DNA of 64,000 nt from Streptomyces lasiicapitis (GTDB lineage: Bacteria > Actinomycetota > Actinomycetes > Streptomycetales > Streptomycetaceae): the NCBI RefSeq assembly GCF_014646335.1, contig NZ_BMNG01000014.1, positions 124,001 through 188,000 on the forward strand, read 5' to 3'. The position numbers and the translations under genes were made by a program. Under the pieces are notes generated by a model that was not told where the DNA came from, did not search any database, and saw nothing but the letters and a program-made list of their open reading frames with translations. This document shows positions 41,447-49,374 of the stretch, piece after piece (within the stretch, counting starts at the first letter, position 1; the number at the start of each line of letters is the position of its first letter).

Positions 41447-42063
41447 ACCAGGAGCCCGCGGCCGAGCCCGTGTACCTCCCGGAGCCGAAGCGTCTCGGCG
41501 TCCTGTCCCGCCTCGCCCCCGAGCCGATGAAGGTGGTCCTCAACTGGGGCCGCCGGTACAGCCTGTGGGTCTTCAACTTCGGACTCGCCTGCTGCGCCAT
41601 CGAGTTCATCGCGGCCTCCATGGCCCGGCACGACTTCATCCGCCTCGGCGTCATCCCGTTCGCGCCGGGCCCGCGCCAGGCCGACCTGATGGTCGTCTCC
41701 GGCACGGTCACCGACAAGATGGCGCCCGCCGTGAAGCGTCTGTACGAGCAGATGCCCGAGCCCAAGTACGTCATCTCGTTCGGCGCCTGCTCCAACTGCG
41801 GCGGCCCCTACTGGGACTCGTACTCCGTCACCAAGGGCGTCGACCAGATCATCCCCGTCGACGTGTACGTCCCCGGGTGCCCGCCGCGCCCGGAGGCGCT
41901 GCTCCAGGGCATCCTCAAGCTCCAGGAGAAGATCGCCCGCGAGTCGCTCGGCGAGCGGTACGGAGCGAACGGGGCGCGGCCGTCCACGGCGGCGCTGCAG
42001 AGCGGCCTGGTCGCACCGCCCGCGCCGGGCGCCGCGCCGGTGACGGGGGAGGACGCCGGATGA
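41437..42063 (+). CDS. nuoB: NADH-quinone oxidoreductase subunit B (second nuo locus)
   Basis: A 208-residue peripheral subunit carrying the terminal 4Fe-4S cluster N2. Cysteines appear in GLACCAIEF, FGACSNCGGPYWDSY and VYVPGCPPRPEALL, the full N2 set. It passes electrons to menaquinone at the membrane interface. A non-conserved C-terminal tail of about 40 Ala/Pro-rich residues follows. ATG 41437 lies inside the nuoA tail (10-nt overlap). The presence of N2 means that this reduced complex could still be redox-active. Confidence 0.95.
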   Translation: MDVNQEPAAEPVYLPEPKRLGVLSRLAPEPMKVVLNWGRRYSLWVFNFGLACCAIEFIAASMARHDFIRLGVIPFAPGPRQADLMVVSGTVTDKMAPAVKRLYEQMPEPKYVISFGACSNCGGPYWDSYSVTKGVDQIIPVDVYVPGCPPRPEALLQGILKLQEKIARESLGERYGANGARPSTAALQSGLVAPPAPGAAPVTGEDAG

Positions 42064-43091
42064 CCGGCTGGCTGCCCGCTCCCGTCGAGGAGCTGTTCGG
42101 CGCGGAGGCGACCGCCGAGGAGTCGTACGAGGTCCTGACGGTGGACGTGCCCGCCGCCTCCTGGACCGACGCCCTGCGCACCGCCCGCGACGCACTGGGC
42201 TGCACCTACTTCGACTGGCTGAGCGCCGTCGACGAACCGGGCACCGGCTTCCGCGTGTCCGCGCACGTCGTCGCCCTCGCCCCCGTACGACGCCTGCTCG
42301 TCCGTACGACCGTGCCGCACGAGGCCCCGGTGCTGCCGACCGCCATCGACGTCTACGCGGGCGCGGGCTGGCACGAGCGCGAGACCCACGAGATGTTCGG
42401 CGTCCGCTTCGACGGCCACCCCCACCTCGTACCCCTGCTGCTGCCCGACGGCTTCGAAGGCCACCCGCTGCGCAAGGACTTCGTGCTTGCGGCGCGCGTC
42501 GCCAAGGCGTGGCCCGGGGCGAAGGAGCCGGGGGAGTCGGAACACGGCGGTGCCAAGCGCCGTCAGATGCTGCCGCCCGGCGTGCCCGACCCCAACGAGT
42601 GGGGTCCGCTGAAGGGGCAGCTTCCGGCCGCTCCGGCGCGACCCGCGCGCGGGGCGGCGGGGCGGGCGGCCGGCGAGAGGCCTGCACGACGTACGCGTAC
42701 GGCGGGTGAGGGCTCGGCGAGCCAGGCCGCCGACAAGCCCGCCGACAAGCCCGCAGGCCAGGCCGCTGATAAGCCCGCCGGCCAGGCTGCTGACAAGCCC
42801 GCCGGCCAGCCGGAGGCCGCCGCTCCGGTACGCCGCGCGCGCAGCGCGTCGCAGGGCTCGGCCTCACAGCAACGTACGGAGCCGAAGCCGGAGTCGGCGC
42901 CGGAGTCGGCACCCGCGACCGGACCCACCGCCACCCCGGACGCCCCCTGGCACCACGCCCGCCCGGCCTTCGAACCGGACGCCCCGGCAACCCCCGAACC
43001 GAAAGCCCCTGAACCGAAAGCCCCTGAAGCCCCCGAAGCCGACGACCCCCAAGCAGACGACCCCGAAACCCGCCCAGGAGGCCCGCAGTGA
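42060..43091 (+). CDS. nuoC: NADH-quinone oxidoreductase subunit C with long low-complexity tail (second nuo locus)
   Basis: A 343-residue protein. The first 185 residues are the 30-kDa subunit fold (YFDWLSAVDEPGTGFRVSAHVVAL, HERETHEMFGVRFDGHPHLVPLLLPDGFEGHPLRKDFVL). The remaining 160 are disordered-looking Ala/Pro/Glu/Lys sequence with an eight-residue repeat AADKPAGQ in three copies (24-bp DNA units at about 42729-42812) and KAPEPKAPEAPEA near the end. NuoC is normally fused to or followed by NuoD; here nuoH follows at once with a 4-nt overlap. The tail has no known function and may bridge a missing partner. Confidence 0.88.
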   Translation: MTGWLPAPVEELFGAEATAEESYEVLTVDVPAASWTDALRTARDALGCTYFDWLSAVDEPGTGFRVSAHVVALAPVRRLLVRTTVPHEAPVLPTAIDVYAGAGWHERETHEMFGVRFDGHPHLVPLLLPDGFEGHPLRKDFVLAARVAKAWPGAKEPGESEHGGAKRRQMLPPGVPDPNEWGPLKGQLPAAPARPARGAAGRAAGERPARRTRTAGEGSASQAADKPADKPAGQAADKPAGQAADKPAGQPEAAAPVRRARSASQGSASQQRTEPKPESAPESAPATGPTATPDAPWHHARPAFEPDAPATPEPKAPEPKAPEAPEADDPQADDPETRPGGPQ

Positions 43092-44056
43092 ACGACGCCC
43101 TCGACGTCGCCCTGCGACTCCTCGTCGTCTTCGTCGTCTTCCTGACGTTTCCCCTGATCATCGGCCAGACCGAACACAAGGTCATGGCCCACATGCAGGG
43201 CCGCCTCGGCCCCATGTACGCGGGCGGCTTCCACGGCTGGGCCCAGCTCGTCGCCGACGGCGTCAAGTTCGCCCAGAAGGAAGACATCGTCCCGGCCGAG
43301 GCCGACCGCCGTGTCTTCCAACTCGCCCCCGCCGTGGCGCTCCTGCCCTATCTGCTCGTCCTCCTGGCCATCCCGATCGGCCCCGGCGAGGGCGCGGTCG
43401 GGGAGGTCGTCGACGCGGGCATCTTCTTCGTCCTGGCCGTCATGGGCGTCGGTGTCCTCGGCTCGCTGATGGCGGGCTGGGCGTCGGCCAACAAGTTCTC
43501 CCTCCTCGGCGGCCTGCGCACCGCGGCCCAACTCCTCGCGTACGAGCTGCCGATGCTGCTCGCCGCCGCCTCCGTGGCGATGGCCGCGGGCACCGTCTCG
43601 CTGCCCGGCATCGTGGCCGCCTTCGAGTGGTGGTGGCTGCCCTGGCAGATCGTCGGCGCGCTCGTCTTCTTCGTGGCGGGCCTCGCCGAACTCCAGCGCC
43701 CGCCCTTCGACATGCCCGTCGCCGACTCCGAGATCATCTTCGGCGCGTACACCGAGTACACGGGCCTGCGCTTCGCCCTCTTCCTGCTCGCCGAGTATGC
43801 CGGGATCGTCGTCCTGTGCGGACTGACCACCGTCCTGTTCCTGGGCGGCTGGCACGGTCCGTGGGGCGCCGACGGGCTCGGCTGGGTGTGGACCCTGCTG
43901 AAGACCGCCGTCCTCGCCTTCGCCGTCATCTGGCTGCGCGTCACCTACCCCCGTCTCCGCGAGGACCAGCTCCAGAAGCTCGCCTGGACCCTGCTCGTCC
44001 CGCTCGCCCTCGCGCAGATCGCGCTCACCGGAATCGTGAAGGTGGCGATCAACTGA
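43088..44056 (+). CDS. nuoH: NADH-quinone oxidoreductase subunit H (second nuo locus)
   Basis: A 322-residue membrane subunit that shapes the quinone cavity. Typical stretches are QTEHKVMAHMQGRLGPMYAGGFHGWAQLVADGVKFAQKEDIVP, FAPAVALLPYLL-like helix, LLAYELPMLLAAASVAMAAGTVSL, and the acidic loop LAELQRPPFDMPVADSEIIFGAYTEYTGLRFALFLLAEY. Only the first residues deviate: the usual ERK/RVALG stretch reads TEHKVMAHMQGR. GTG 43088 overlaps the nuoC stop. Confidence 0.94.
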   Translation: MNDALDVALRLLVVFVVFLTFPLIIGQTEHKVMAHMQGRLGPMYAGGFHGWAQLVADGVKFAQKEDIVPAEADRRVFQLAPAVALLPYLLVLLAIPIGPGEGAVGEVVDAGIFFVLAVMGVGVLGSLMAGWASANKFSLLGGLRTAAQLLAYELPMLLAAASVAMAAGTVSLPGIVAAFEWWWLPWQIVGALVFFVAGLAELQRPPFDMPVADSEIIFGAYTEYTGLRFALFLLAEYAGIVVLCGLTTVLFLGGWHGPWGADGLGWVWTLLKTAVLAFAVIWLRVTYPRLREDQLQKLAWTLLVPLALAQIALTGIVKVAIN

Positions 44057-44733
44057 TGGCTGCACAACTCCCGCCCGCCCGGTCCCGGATTCCCGGGTCC
44101 GGCCTGGCCAAGGGCCTCGCCGTCACCCTCCGCACGATGACGAGAAAGACCGTCACCGAGCAGTACCCCGAGGTCCAGCCCGACCTGCCGCCCCGCACCC
44201 GCGGCGTCATCGGCCTGTTCGAGGAGAACTGCACCGTCTGCATGCTGTGCGCCCGGGAGTGCCCCGACTGGTGCATCTACATCGACTCCCACAAGGAGAC
44301 CCTCCCCGCCGCCGCCCCGGGCGGCCGCGAGCGCAGCCGCAACGTCCTCGACCGCTTCGCCATCGACTTCTCCCTGTGCATGTACTGCGGCATCTGCATC
44401 GAGGTCTGTCCCTTCGACGCGCTGTTCTGGTCCCCGGAGTTCGAGTACGCCGAGACCGACATCCGCGAACTCACCCACGAGCGCGACAAGCTCCGCGACT
44501 GGATGTGGACCGTCCCCGCCCCGCCCGCCCTGGACCTCGCCGCCGAGGAGCCCAAGGAACTCGCCGCGGCCCGCAAGGCGGCGGAGAAGCTGGCCGCCCA
44601 ACAGGAGGCCGAGCGGGCCGAGCAGGCTGAACTCGCCGCGCAGGCCGAGAAGCCGGGACAAGCCGAGAAGCCGGGACAAGCCGAGCAGGCGCCGGGGTCC
44701 GGGCAGCCCGAGCCGGGGGAGGGCCAGGCATGA
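44056..44733 (+). CDS. nuoI: NADH-quinone oxidoreductase subunit I (second nuo locus)
   Basis: A 225-residue ferredoxin-like subunit with two 4Fe-4S sites: CTVCMLCARECPDWC and CMYCGICIEVCPFDALFW. It feeds electrons to NuoB. The last 70 residues are a Glu/Ala/Lys helix with AEKPGQ repeats, not part of the family core. In a complex lacking E, F and G, NuoI is the obvious docking point for an external ferredoxin. ATG 44056 overlaps the nuoH stop (TGATG). Confidence 0.94.
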   Translation: MAAQLPPARSRIPGSGLAKGLAVTLRTMTRKTVTEQYPEVQPDLPPRTRGVIGLFEENCTVCMLCARECPDWCIYIDSHKETLPAAAPGGRERSRNVLDRFAIDFSLCMYCGICIEVCPFDALFWSPEFEYAETDIRELTHERDKLRDWMWTVPAPPALDLAAEEPKELAAARKAAEKLAAQQEAERAEQAELAAQAEKPGQAEKPGQAEQAPGSGQPEPGEGQA

Positions 44734-45359
44734 CCCTCGCCGCAGCCGGCCACGGCACCCTCGCCGCAGCCGCCCCCCAGGGCTTCCTCTCCCCGACCGG
44801 CGTCGAGATCGCCTTCGTCCTCGTCGGCCTCGTCACCCTCGGCGCCGCCGTCGTCACCGTCACCACCCGGCAACTCGTGCACGCCGCGCTGTGGCTGGTG
44901 GTGGCGCTCGGCGGACTCGCCGTCGAGTACCTCCTCCTGACCGCCGAGTTCATCGCCTGGGTCCAGGTCCTCATCTATGTGGGCTCCGTCGTCGTCCTCC
45001 TCCTCTTCGGGCTGATGCTCACCAGGGCCCCCATCGGCCGCTCCCCGGACGCCGACTCGGGCAACCGGCCCGTCGCGCTCGCCGTGGCGCTCGCCGCCGC
45101 CGGGGCCCTGGTCTGGGTCGTCGCCGACGCCTTCCGTACGCAGTGGATCGACCTCGACAAGCCGCAGGGCACCACCGACGTCACCGGCTCGATCCTCTTC
45201 CGGCACTGGGTCCTGCCCTTCGAGGCGCTCTCGGTCCTGCTGCTCGCCGCACTCGTCGGCGCGATCGTCCTGTCCCGCAGGAACGCCGCCCGCTCCGACC
45301 GGGACGGTGCCCCCGGCGGCAGAACCGGCGCCGGCGACAGCGACAAGGAGCAGCGCTGA
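44730..45359 (+). CDS. nuoJ: NADH-quinone oxidoreductase subunit J (second nuo locus)
   Basis: A 209-residue membrane subunit with five helices, including GVEIAFVLVGLVTLGAAVVTVTTRQLVHAALWLVVALGGLAVEYLLLTAEFIAWVQVLIYVGSVVVLLLFGLML, which contains the pi-bulge helix 3 of the coupling region. The C-terminal tail is charged (ARSDRDGAPGG and onward). ATG 44730 overlaps the nuoI stop by 4 nt. Confidence 0.94.
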   Translation: MTLAAAGHGTLAAAAPQGFLSPTGVEIAFVLVGLVTLGAAVVTVTTRQLVHAALWLVVALGGLAVEYLLLTAEFIAWVQVLIYVGSVVVLLLFGLMLTRAPIGRSPDADSGNRPVALAVALAAAGALVWVVADAFRTQWIDLDKPQGTTDVTGSILFRHWVLPFEALSVLLLAALVGAIVLSRRNAARSDRDGAPGGRTGAGDSDKEQR

Positions 45360-45796
45360 TGCACCTCGCCTATCCCGCGGTCCTCGCCGTCCTCCTCTTC
45401 TGCGTCGGCCTGTACGGAGTGCTCGCCCGCCGCAACGCGATCCTGGTCCTGATGTCCGTCGAGCTCATGCTCAACGCCGTCAACCTCAACCTCGTCGCCT
45501 TCGACGTCTGGCTGCGCGACGCCCTGCACGCCGGCCAGGCACTGACCCTGTTCACCATCGCCATCGCCGCCGCCGAGATCGGCATCGGCCTCGCCATCGT
45601 CCTGGCGGTCTACCGCAACCGCGGCACCTCCGCCGTCGACGACCTCCGCGACACCGCCGAACTCCCCGACGACGGCGGTGACGGCGACGGCGGCACCGAC
45701 TCCGAAGGCGCCGCCGCGGACGAGCCCGACGAGCCCGGCAAGCCCGATGGGCCCGCCGCGGGCAAGGCGTCGCAGAAGGCTGAGGCCACCGCGTGA
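45359..45796 (+). CDS. nuoK: NADH-quinone oxidoreductase subunit K with acidic tail (second nuo locus)
   Basis: A 145-residue antiporter (MrpC)-like subunit. Three helices contain both conserved glutamates (VLMSVELMLNAVNLNLVAF; TIAIAAAEIGIGLAIVL). NuoK is normally about 100 residues; this one adds about 45 acidic Gly/Asp/Glu/Pro residues (DDGGDGDGGTDSEG and onward). ATG 45359 overlaps the nuoJ stop; its stop overlaps nuoL. Confidence 0.94.
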   Translation: MHLAYPAVLAVLLFCVGLYGVLARRNAILVLMSVELMLNAVNLNLVAFDVWLRDALHAGQALTLFTIAIAAAEIGIGLAIVLAVYRNRGTSAVDDLRDTAELPDDGGDGDGGTDSEGAAADEPDEPGKPDGPAAGKASQKAEATA

Positions 45797-47787
45797 CCAC
45801 GACCACCCTCGCCGTCCTCGTCCCCCTGCTGCCGTTCCTCGGCGCCGTCGCGGGCCTGCTGCTCGGCCGCAGGGTCCCCGGCCTCGCCCGCCCCCTCGCG
45901 GTGCTTCCCGCGCTCACCTCCCTCGCGCTCGCCGCCATCGTGGCCGTGCGCCAGGGCGGCGACGCGGCCGTGGACGCGGCCACCCAGCTCACGCCCACCG
46001 GCTCGGTCCCCATCGACCTCGCCCTGCACATCGACGGCTTCGCGGCCCTCGTCGCCGTGCTCGTCGGCGTCGTCGCCTCCTGCGTGCAGATCTACTCGAC
46101 GGCCTACCTGCGCGACGACCCGCGCTACCCCTCGTACGCCGCCCTCGTCTCGCTCTTCACCTCCGCGATGCTGCTCGTCGTCTACTCCGGCGACCTGATG
46201 GTGCTCCTGGTCGGCTGGGAGATCATGGGCATCTGCTCGTACTTCCTCGTCGGCCACTACTGGGAGACGCCCGAGGCGCGCGCGGCCTCCCTGAAGGCCT
46301 TCCTGGTCACCAAGCTCGGCGACGTCCCCTTCCTGATCGGCCTGTTCGCCCTCGCCGTGGACGCGGACTCCTTCCGGATCACGCGGATCCTGGCCACCGT
46401 CGCGCAAGGCGGCCTGGACCACCCCACCCTCATCGCGCTGCTGCTCCTCGCGGGCGTCGCGGGCAAGTCCGCGCAGTTCCCGCTGCACACCTGGCTGCCC
46501 GACGCGATGGCGGGCCCGACGCCCGTCTCCGCGCTCATCCACGCCGCGACGATGGTCGCCGCCGGTGTCTACTTCATCGCCCGGCTCCTCCCGGTGTTCG
46601 CCGCCTCCGCGGCGGCCCTGGTCGTCCTCGCCGTCATGGCCGCCGTCACGATGGCCGGTTCGGCGCTCGCCGCGCTCGCGCAGGACGACATCAAGCGCGT
46701 CCTCGCGTACTCGACGATCGGTCAGCTCGGCTACATGACGGGCGCCCTCGCCGTCGGCGACCGCGGCGCGGCCGTCTTCCACCTCCTGTCGCACGGCGCC
46801 TTCAAGGCGCTGCTCTTCCTCGCCGCGGGCGTGATCATCCACGCCGCCGGCACCAACTCGCTGGCCGCGATGTCCCGCATGAAGGACCTGCGCGCCCGCG
46901 TCCCCGACGCTTACTGGACGATGACCGTGGCGCTCCTCGCGCTCGCCGCGATCCCGCCCTTCAGCGGCTTCTTCTCCAAGGAGGCCGTCCTCGGCGCCGC
47001 CGAGCACACGGCCACCGGTCACGCCGAGTCCGCCCCGGAGACGGCCGGTTGGATCGTCCTCGTCGCCGGCCTGGTCACGGCCCTGCTGACCGCCGCCTAC
47101 GCGGCCCGCCTGTGGCTGCTCGCCTTCCACGGCAGGGGACCGGAGGCACCGGACCACGGCAGGCAGCCGGTCGCCATGACCGCCGTGCTCTGGGTGCTCG
47201 CCGTGCCGTCGCTGGCCTTCGGCGTGACCGTCGGCGTCCTCCCGGACTGGTTCGACGGCCACAAGCTCGCCCCGACGCTCACCACCTCCGTCCTCGGCAC
47301 GGGCTTCGCCCTCGTCGGCGCCCTGGTCACGTACGGCGCCTGGCGGCACACCACCGCCCTCGCCGCCCGCGTCCCGATCGGCGCGGTCGCAGCCCACCCC
47401 GACGCCGACGCGGGCCAGGTCGAGGCCGAGGCCATCGCCACTCACGCGCCCGCGTACGGGGACGTGGCCTCCGCCCCCGACCCGGCGGACCCGGGCCGCC
47501 TCCTGCTCGGCCCGCTGCACCGCCACGCCGCCGTCGGCTTCCACCTCGACGCCCTCTACGCGGCCCTGTTCGTCCGCCCCGTCCAGGCAGGCGCCCGCCT
47601 CGTCCGCTTCCTCGACCGCGAGGTCGTCGACACGTACGTACGCGGCGCGGGCACCGCACCCCGCTGGCTCGGCGCGGCCGTCCGCCGCGCGCAGACCGGC
47701 AACGTGCAGACCTATCTGAGCGCGCTGCTCGCGGGCACCGTCGTCCTGGCGGTCGCCGCCGTCCTCGTCGCCACCGCCGGAGCGTGA
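45793..47787 (+). CDS. nuoL: NADH-quinone oxidoreductase subunit L (second nuo locus)
   Basis: A 664-residue antiporter-like pumping subunit with the long lateral helix. Signatures are YSGDLMVLLVGWEIMGICSYFLVGHYWETPEARAASLKAFLVTKLGDVPFLIGL, AGVAGKSAQFPLHTWLPDAMAGPTPVSALIHAATMVAAGVYFIARL, and LAYSTIGQLGYMTGALAVGDRGAAVFHLLSHGAFKALLFLAAG. It contributes one proton channel and the transverse C-terminal helix bracing the membrane arm. GTG 45793 overlaps the nuoK stop. Confidence 0.96.
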   Translation: MTTTTLAVLVPLLPFLGAVAGLLLGRRVPGLARPLAVLPALTSLALAAIVAVRQGGDAAVDAATQLTPTGSVPIDLALHIDGFAALVAVLVGVVASCVQIYSTAYLRDDPRYPSYAALVSLFTSAMLLVVYSGDLMVLLVGWEIMGICSYFLVGHYWETPEARAASLKAFLVTKLGDVPFLIGLFALAVDADSFRITRILATVAQGGLDHPTLIALLLLAGVAGKSAQFPLHTWLPDAMAGPTPVSALIHAATMVAAGVYFIARLLPVFAASAAALVVLAVMAAVTMAGSALAALAQDDIKRVLAYSTIGQLGYMTGALAVGDRGAAVFHLLSHGAFKALLFLAAGVIIHAAGTNSLAAMSRMKDLRARVPDAYWTMTVALLALAAIPPFSGFFSKEAVLGAAEHTATGHAESAPETAGWIVLVAGLVTALLTAAYAARLWLLAFHGRGPEAPDHGRQPVAMTAVLWVLAVPSLAFGVTVGVLPDWFDGHKLAPTLTTSVLGTGFALVGALVTYGAWRHTTALAARVPIGAVAAHPDADAGQVEAEAIATHAPAYGDVASAPDPADPGRLLLGPLHRHAAVGFHLDALYAALFVRPVQAGARLVRFLDREVVDTYVRGAGTAPRWLGAAVRRAQTGNVQTYLSALLAGTVVLAVAAVLVATAGA

Positions 47788-47793
47788 GCAGCA

Positions 47794-49374
47794 GTGATCG
47801 GTATCAGTGAGTCAGTGATGCAGTTCCTTCTCGCGTTGATCGTCGTCGGCCCGCTCGCCGGTGCCGTCGCCGCTCTCCTCCCGGCCCCGCCCGGGCTGAA
47901 GGGGAAGTCGCCGGACCAGGCCGTGCTGCGCCACGGCGTGACCGTGACCGGCGTGATCCTCATCGCGGCGATCGTCCTCGCGCTCGGCTTCGACCACGAC
48001 CACCCGTCGAAGATGCAGGCCACGACGGACATCAGCTGGATCCCCGCACTCGACGTGCGCATCCACTTCGGCATCGACGGCATCTCCCTCCCCCTTCTGG
48101 TCCTGACCGCGCTGCTGACCTTCCTCTGCGCGCTGTACAGCTACTTCAAAATGCCTGCCGGGCCGTCCCCCAAGGCATTCGTGGCGCTGATCCTCGTCCT
48201 GGAGTCCGGCACCCTCGCCACCTTCGCCGTCCTCGATCTGCTGCTGTTCTTCCTCGCCTTCGAGATGGTCCTCATCCCGATGTACTTCCTCATCGCCCGC
48301 TGGGGTGGCGCCCAACGCACGCGGGCCGCCTGGAAGTTCATCCTCTACACGCTGCTCGGCTCCGTCGTCATGCTGCTCGGCCTGCTCCTCATCGGGCTGA
48401 GGGCGGGCACATTCGACATGGTGGCACTCGCCACTGACAACGGCCGTGAGCTGAGTACGTCCGTGCAGGTCATCGCCGTTCTGGCGATCGGGATCGGGCT
48501 CGCGGTCAAGACGCCGATGTGGCCGCTGCACAGCTGGCTGCCCGACGCCCACACCGCCGCGCCCACCGTCGGCTCGGTCCTGCTGGCCGGTGTCCTGCTG
48601 AAGATGGGAACGTACGGGTTCGTCCGGATCCTGCTGCCGATCGCGCCCGACGGGATGGAGACGTTCGCGCCCTATCTCGCCGCGTTCGCCGTCGTCGGGA
48701 TCATCTACGGATCGCTGGCCTGCCTCGCCCTCGCAAGGCCCGGCGCGAAGGGCGACCTCAAGCGCCTCATCGCGTATTCCTCTGTCGGCCACATGGGCTT
48801 CGTGCTCCTCGGTATCTCGACCATGACGCCCACCGGCGTGAACGGCGCGCTGTTCGCCAACATCGCCCACGGCCTCATCACCGGCCTGCTGTTCTTCCTG
48901 GTCGGAGCGCTCAAGGACCGCACCGGCAGCAGCGACCTCGACACCCTCGCCAAGGAGTCCGGCGCCGCCCTGTACGGCAAGGCCCCGCGGCTCGGCGGCC
49001 TGCTCGCGTTCGGCGCCGTCGCCTCGCTCGGACTGCCCGGACTCGCCGGATTCTGGGGCGAGATGCTCGCCCTGTTCGGCGCGTTCAAGCCCGCCGACGA
49101 CCTCAGCCGCCCCGCGTTCCTCACGTTCATGGCGATCGCCGCGTTCGGCACCCTGCTCACGGCCGCGTACATGCTCATCGTCGTACGCCGTGTCTGCATG
49201 GGCCCGACCGCCGAAGCCGAAGGGGCACCGAGGCTCGCGGACGTCCACGGCTACGAGTTCGCCGCCTGGACGCCCCTCGTCGCCCTCACCGTCCTCGCCG
49301 GCCTCTGGCCCGCGGCCCTCCTCGGCCTCACCGATCCGGCCGTCCAGCAGCTCCTCGCAGGAGGCAAGTCGTGA
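47794..49374 (+). CDS. nuoM: NADH-quinone oxidoreductase subunit M (second nuo locus)
   Basis: A 526-residue antiporter-like subunit. IHFGIDGISLPLLVLTALLTFLCALYSYF, FFLAFEMVLIPMYFLIARWGGAQRTRAAWKFILYTLLGSVVMLLGLLLIG with the conserved Glu, and LAVKTPMWPLHSWLPDAHTAAPTVGSVLLAGVLLKMGTYGF identify it. The start is GTG 47794 with a weak SD; ATG 47818 is an alternative. It is the only gene of this operon separated from its predecessor (6 nt), all others overlap. Confidence 0.96.
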   Translation: MIGISESVMQFLLALIVVGPLAGAVAALLPAPPGLKGKSPDQAVLRHGVTVTGVILIAAIVLALGFDHDHPSKMQATTDISWIPALDVRIHFGIDGISLPLLVLTALLTFLCALYSYFKMPAGPSPKAFVALILVLESGTLATFAVLDLLLFFLAFEMVLIPMYFLIARWGGAQRTRAAWKFILYTLLGSVVMLLGLLLIGLRAGTFDMVALATDNGRELSTSVQVIAVLAIGIGLAVKTPMWPLHSWLPDAHTAAPTVGSVLLAGVLLKMGTYGFVRILLPIAPDGMETFAPYLAAFAVVGIIYGSLACLALARPGAKGDLKRLIAYSSVGHMGFVLLGISTMTPTGVNGALFANIAHGLITGLLFFLVGALKDRTGSSDLDTLAKESGAALYGKAPRLGGLLAFGAVASLGLPGLAGFWGEMLALFGAFKPADDLSRPAFLTFMAIAAFGTLLTAAYMLIVVRRVCMGPTAEAEGAPRLADVHGYEFAAWTPLVALTVLAGLWPAALLGLTDPAVQQLLAGGKS

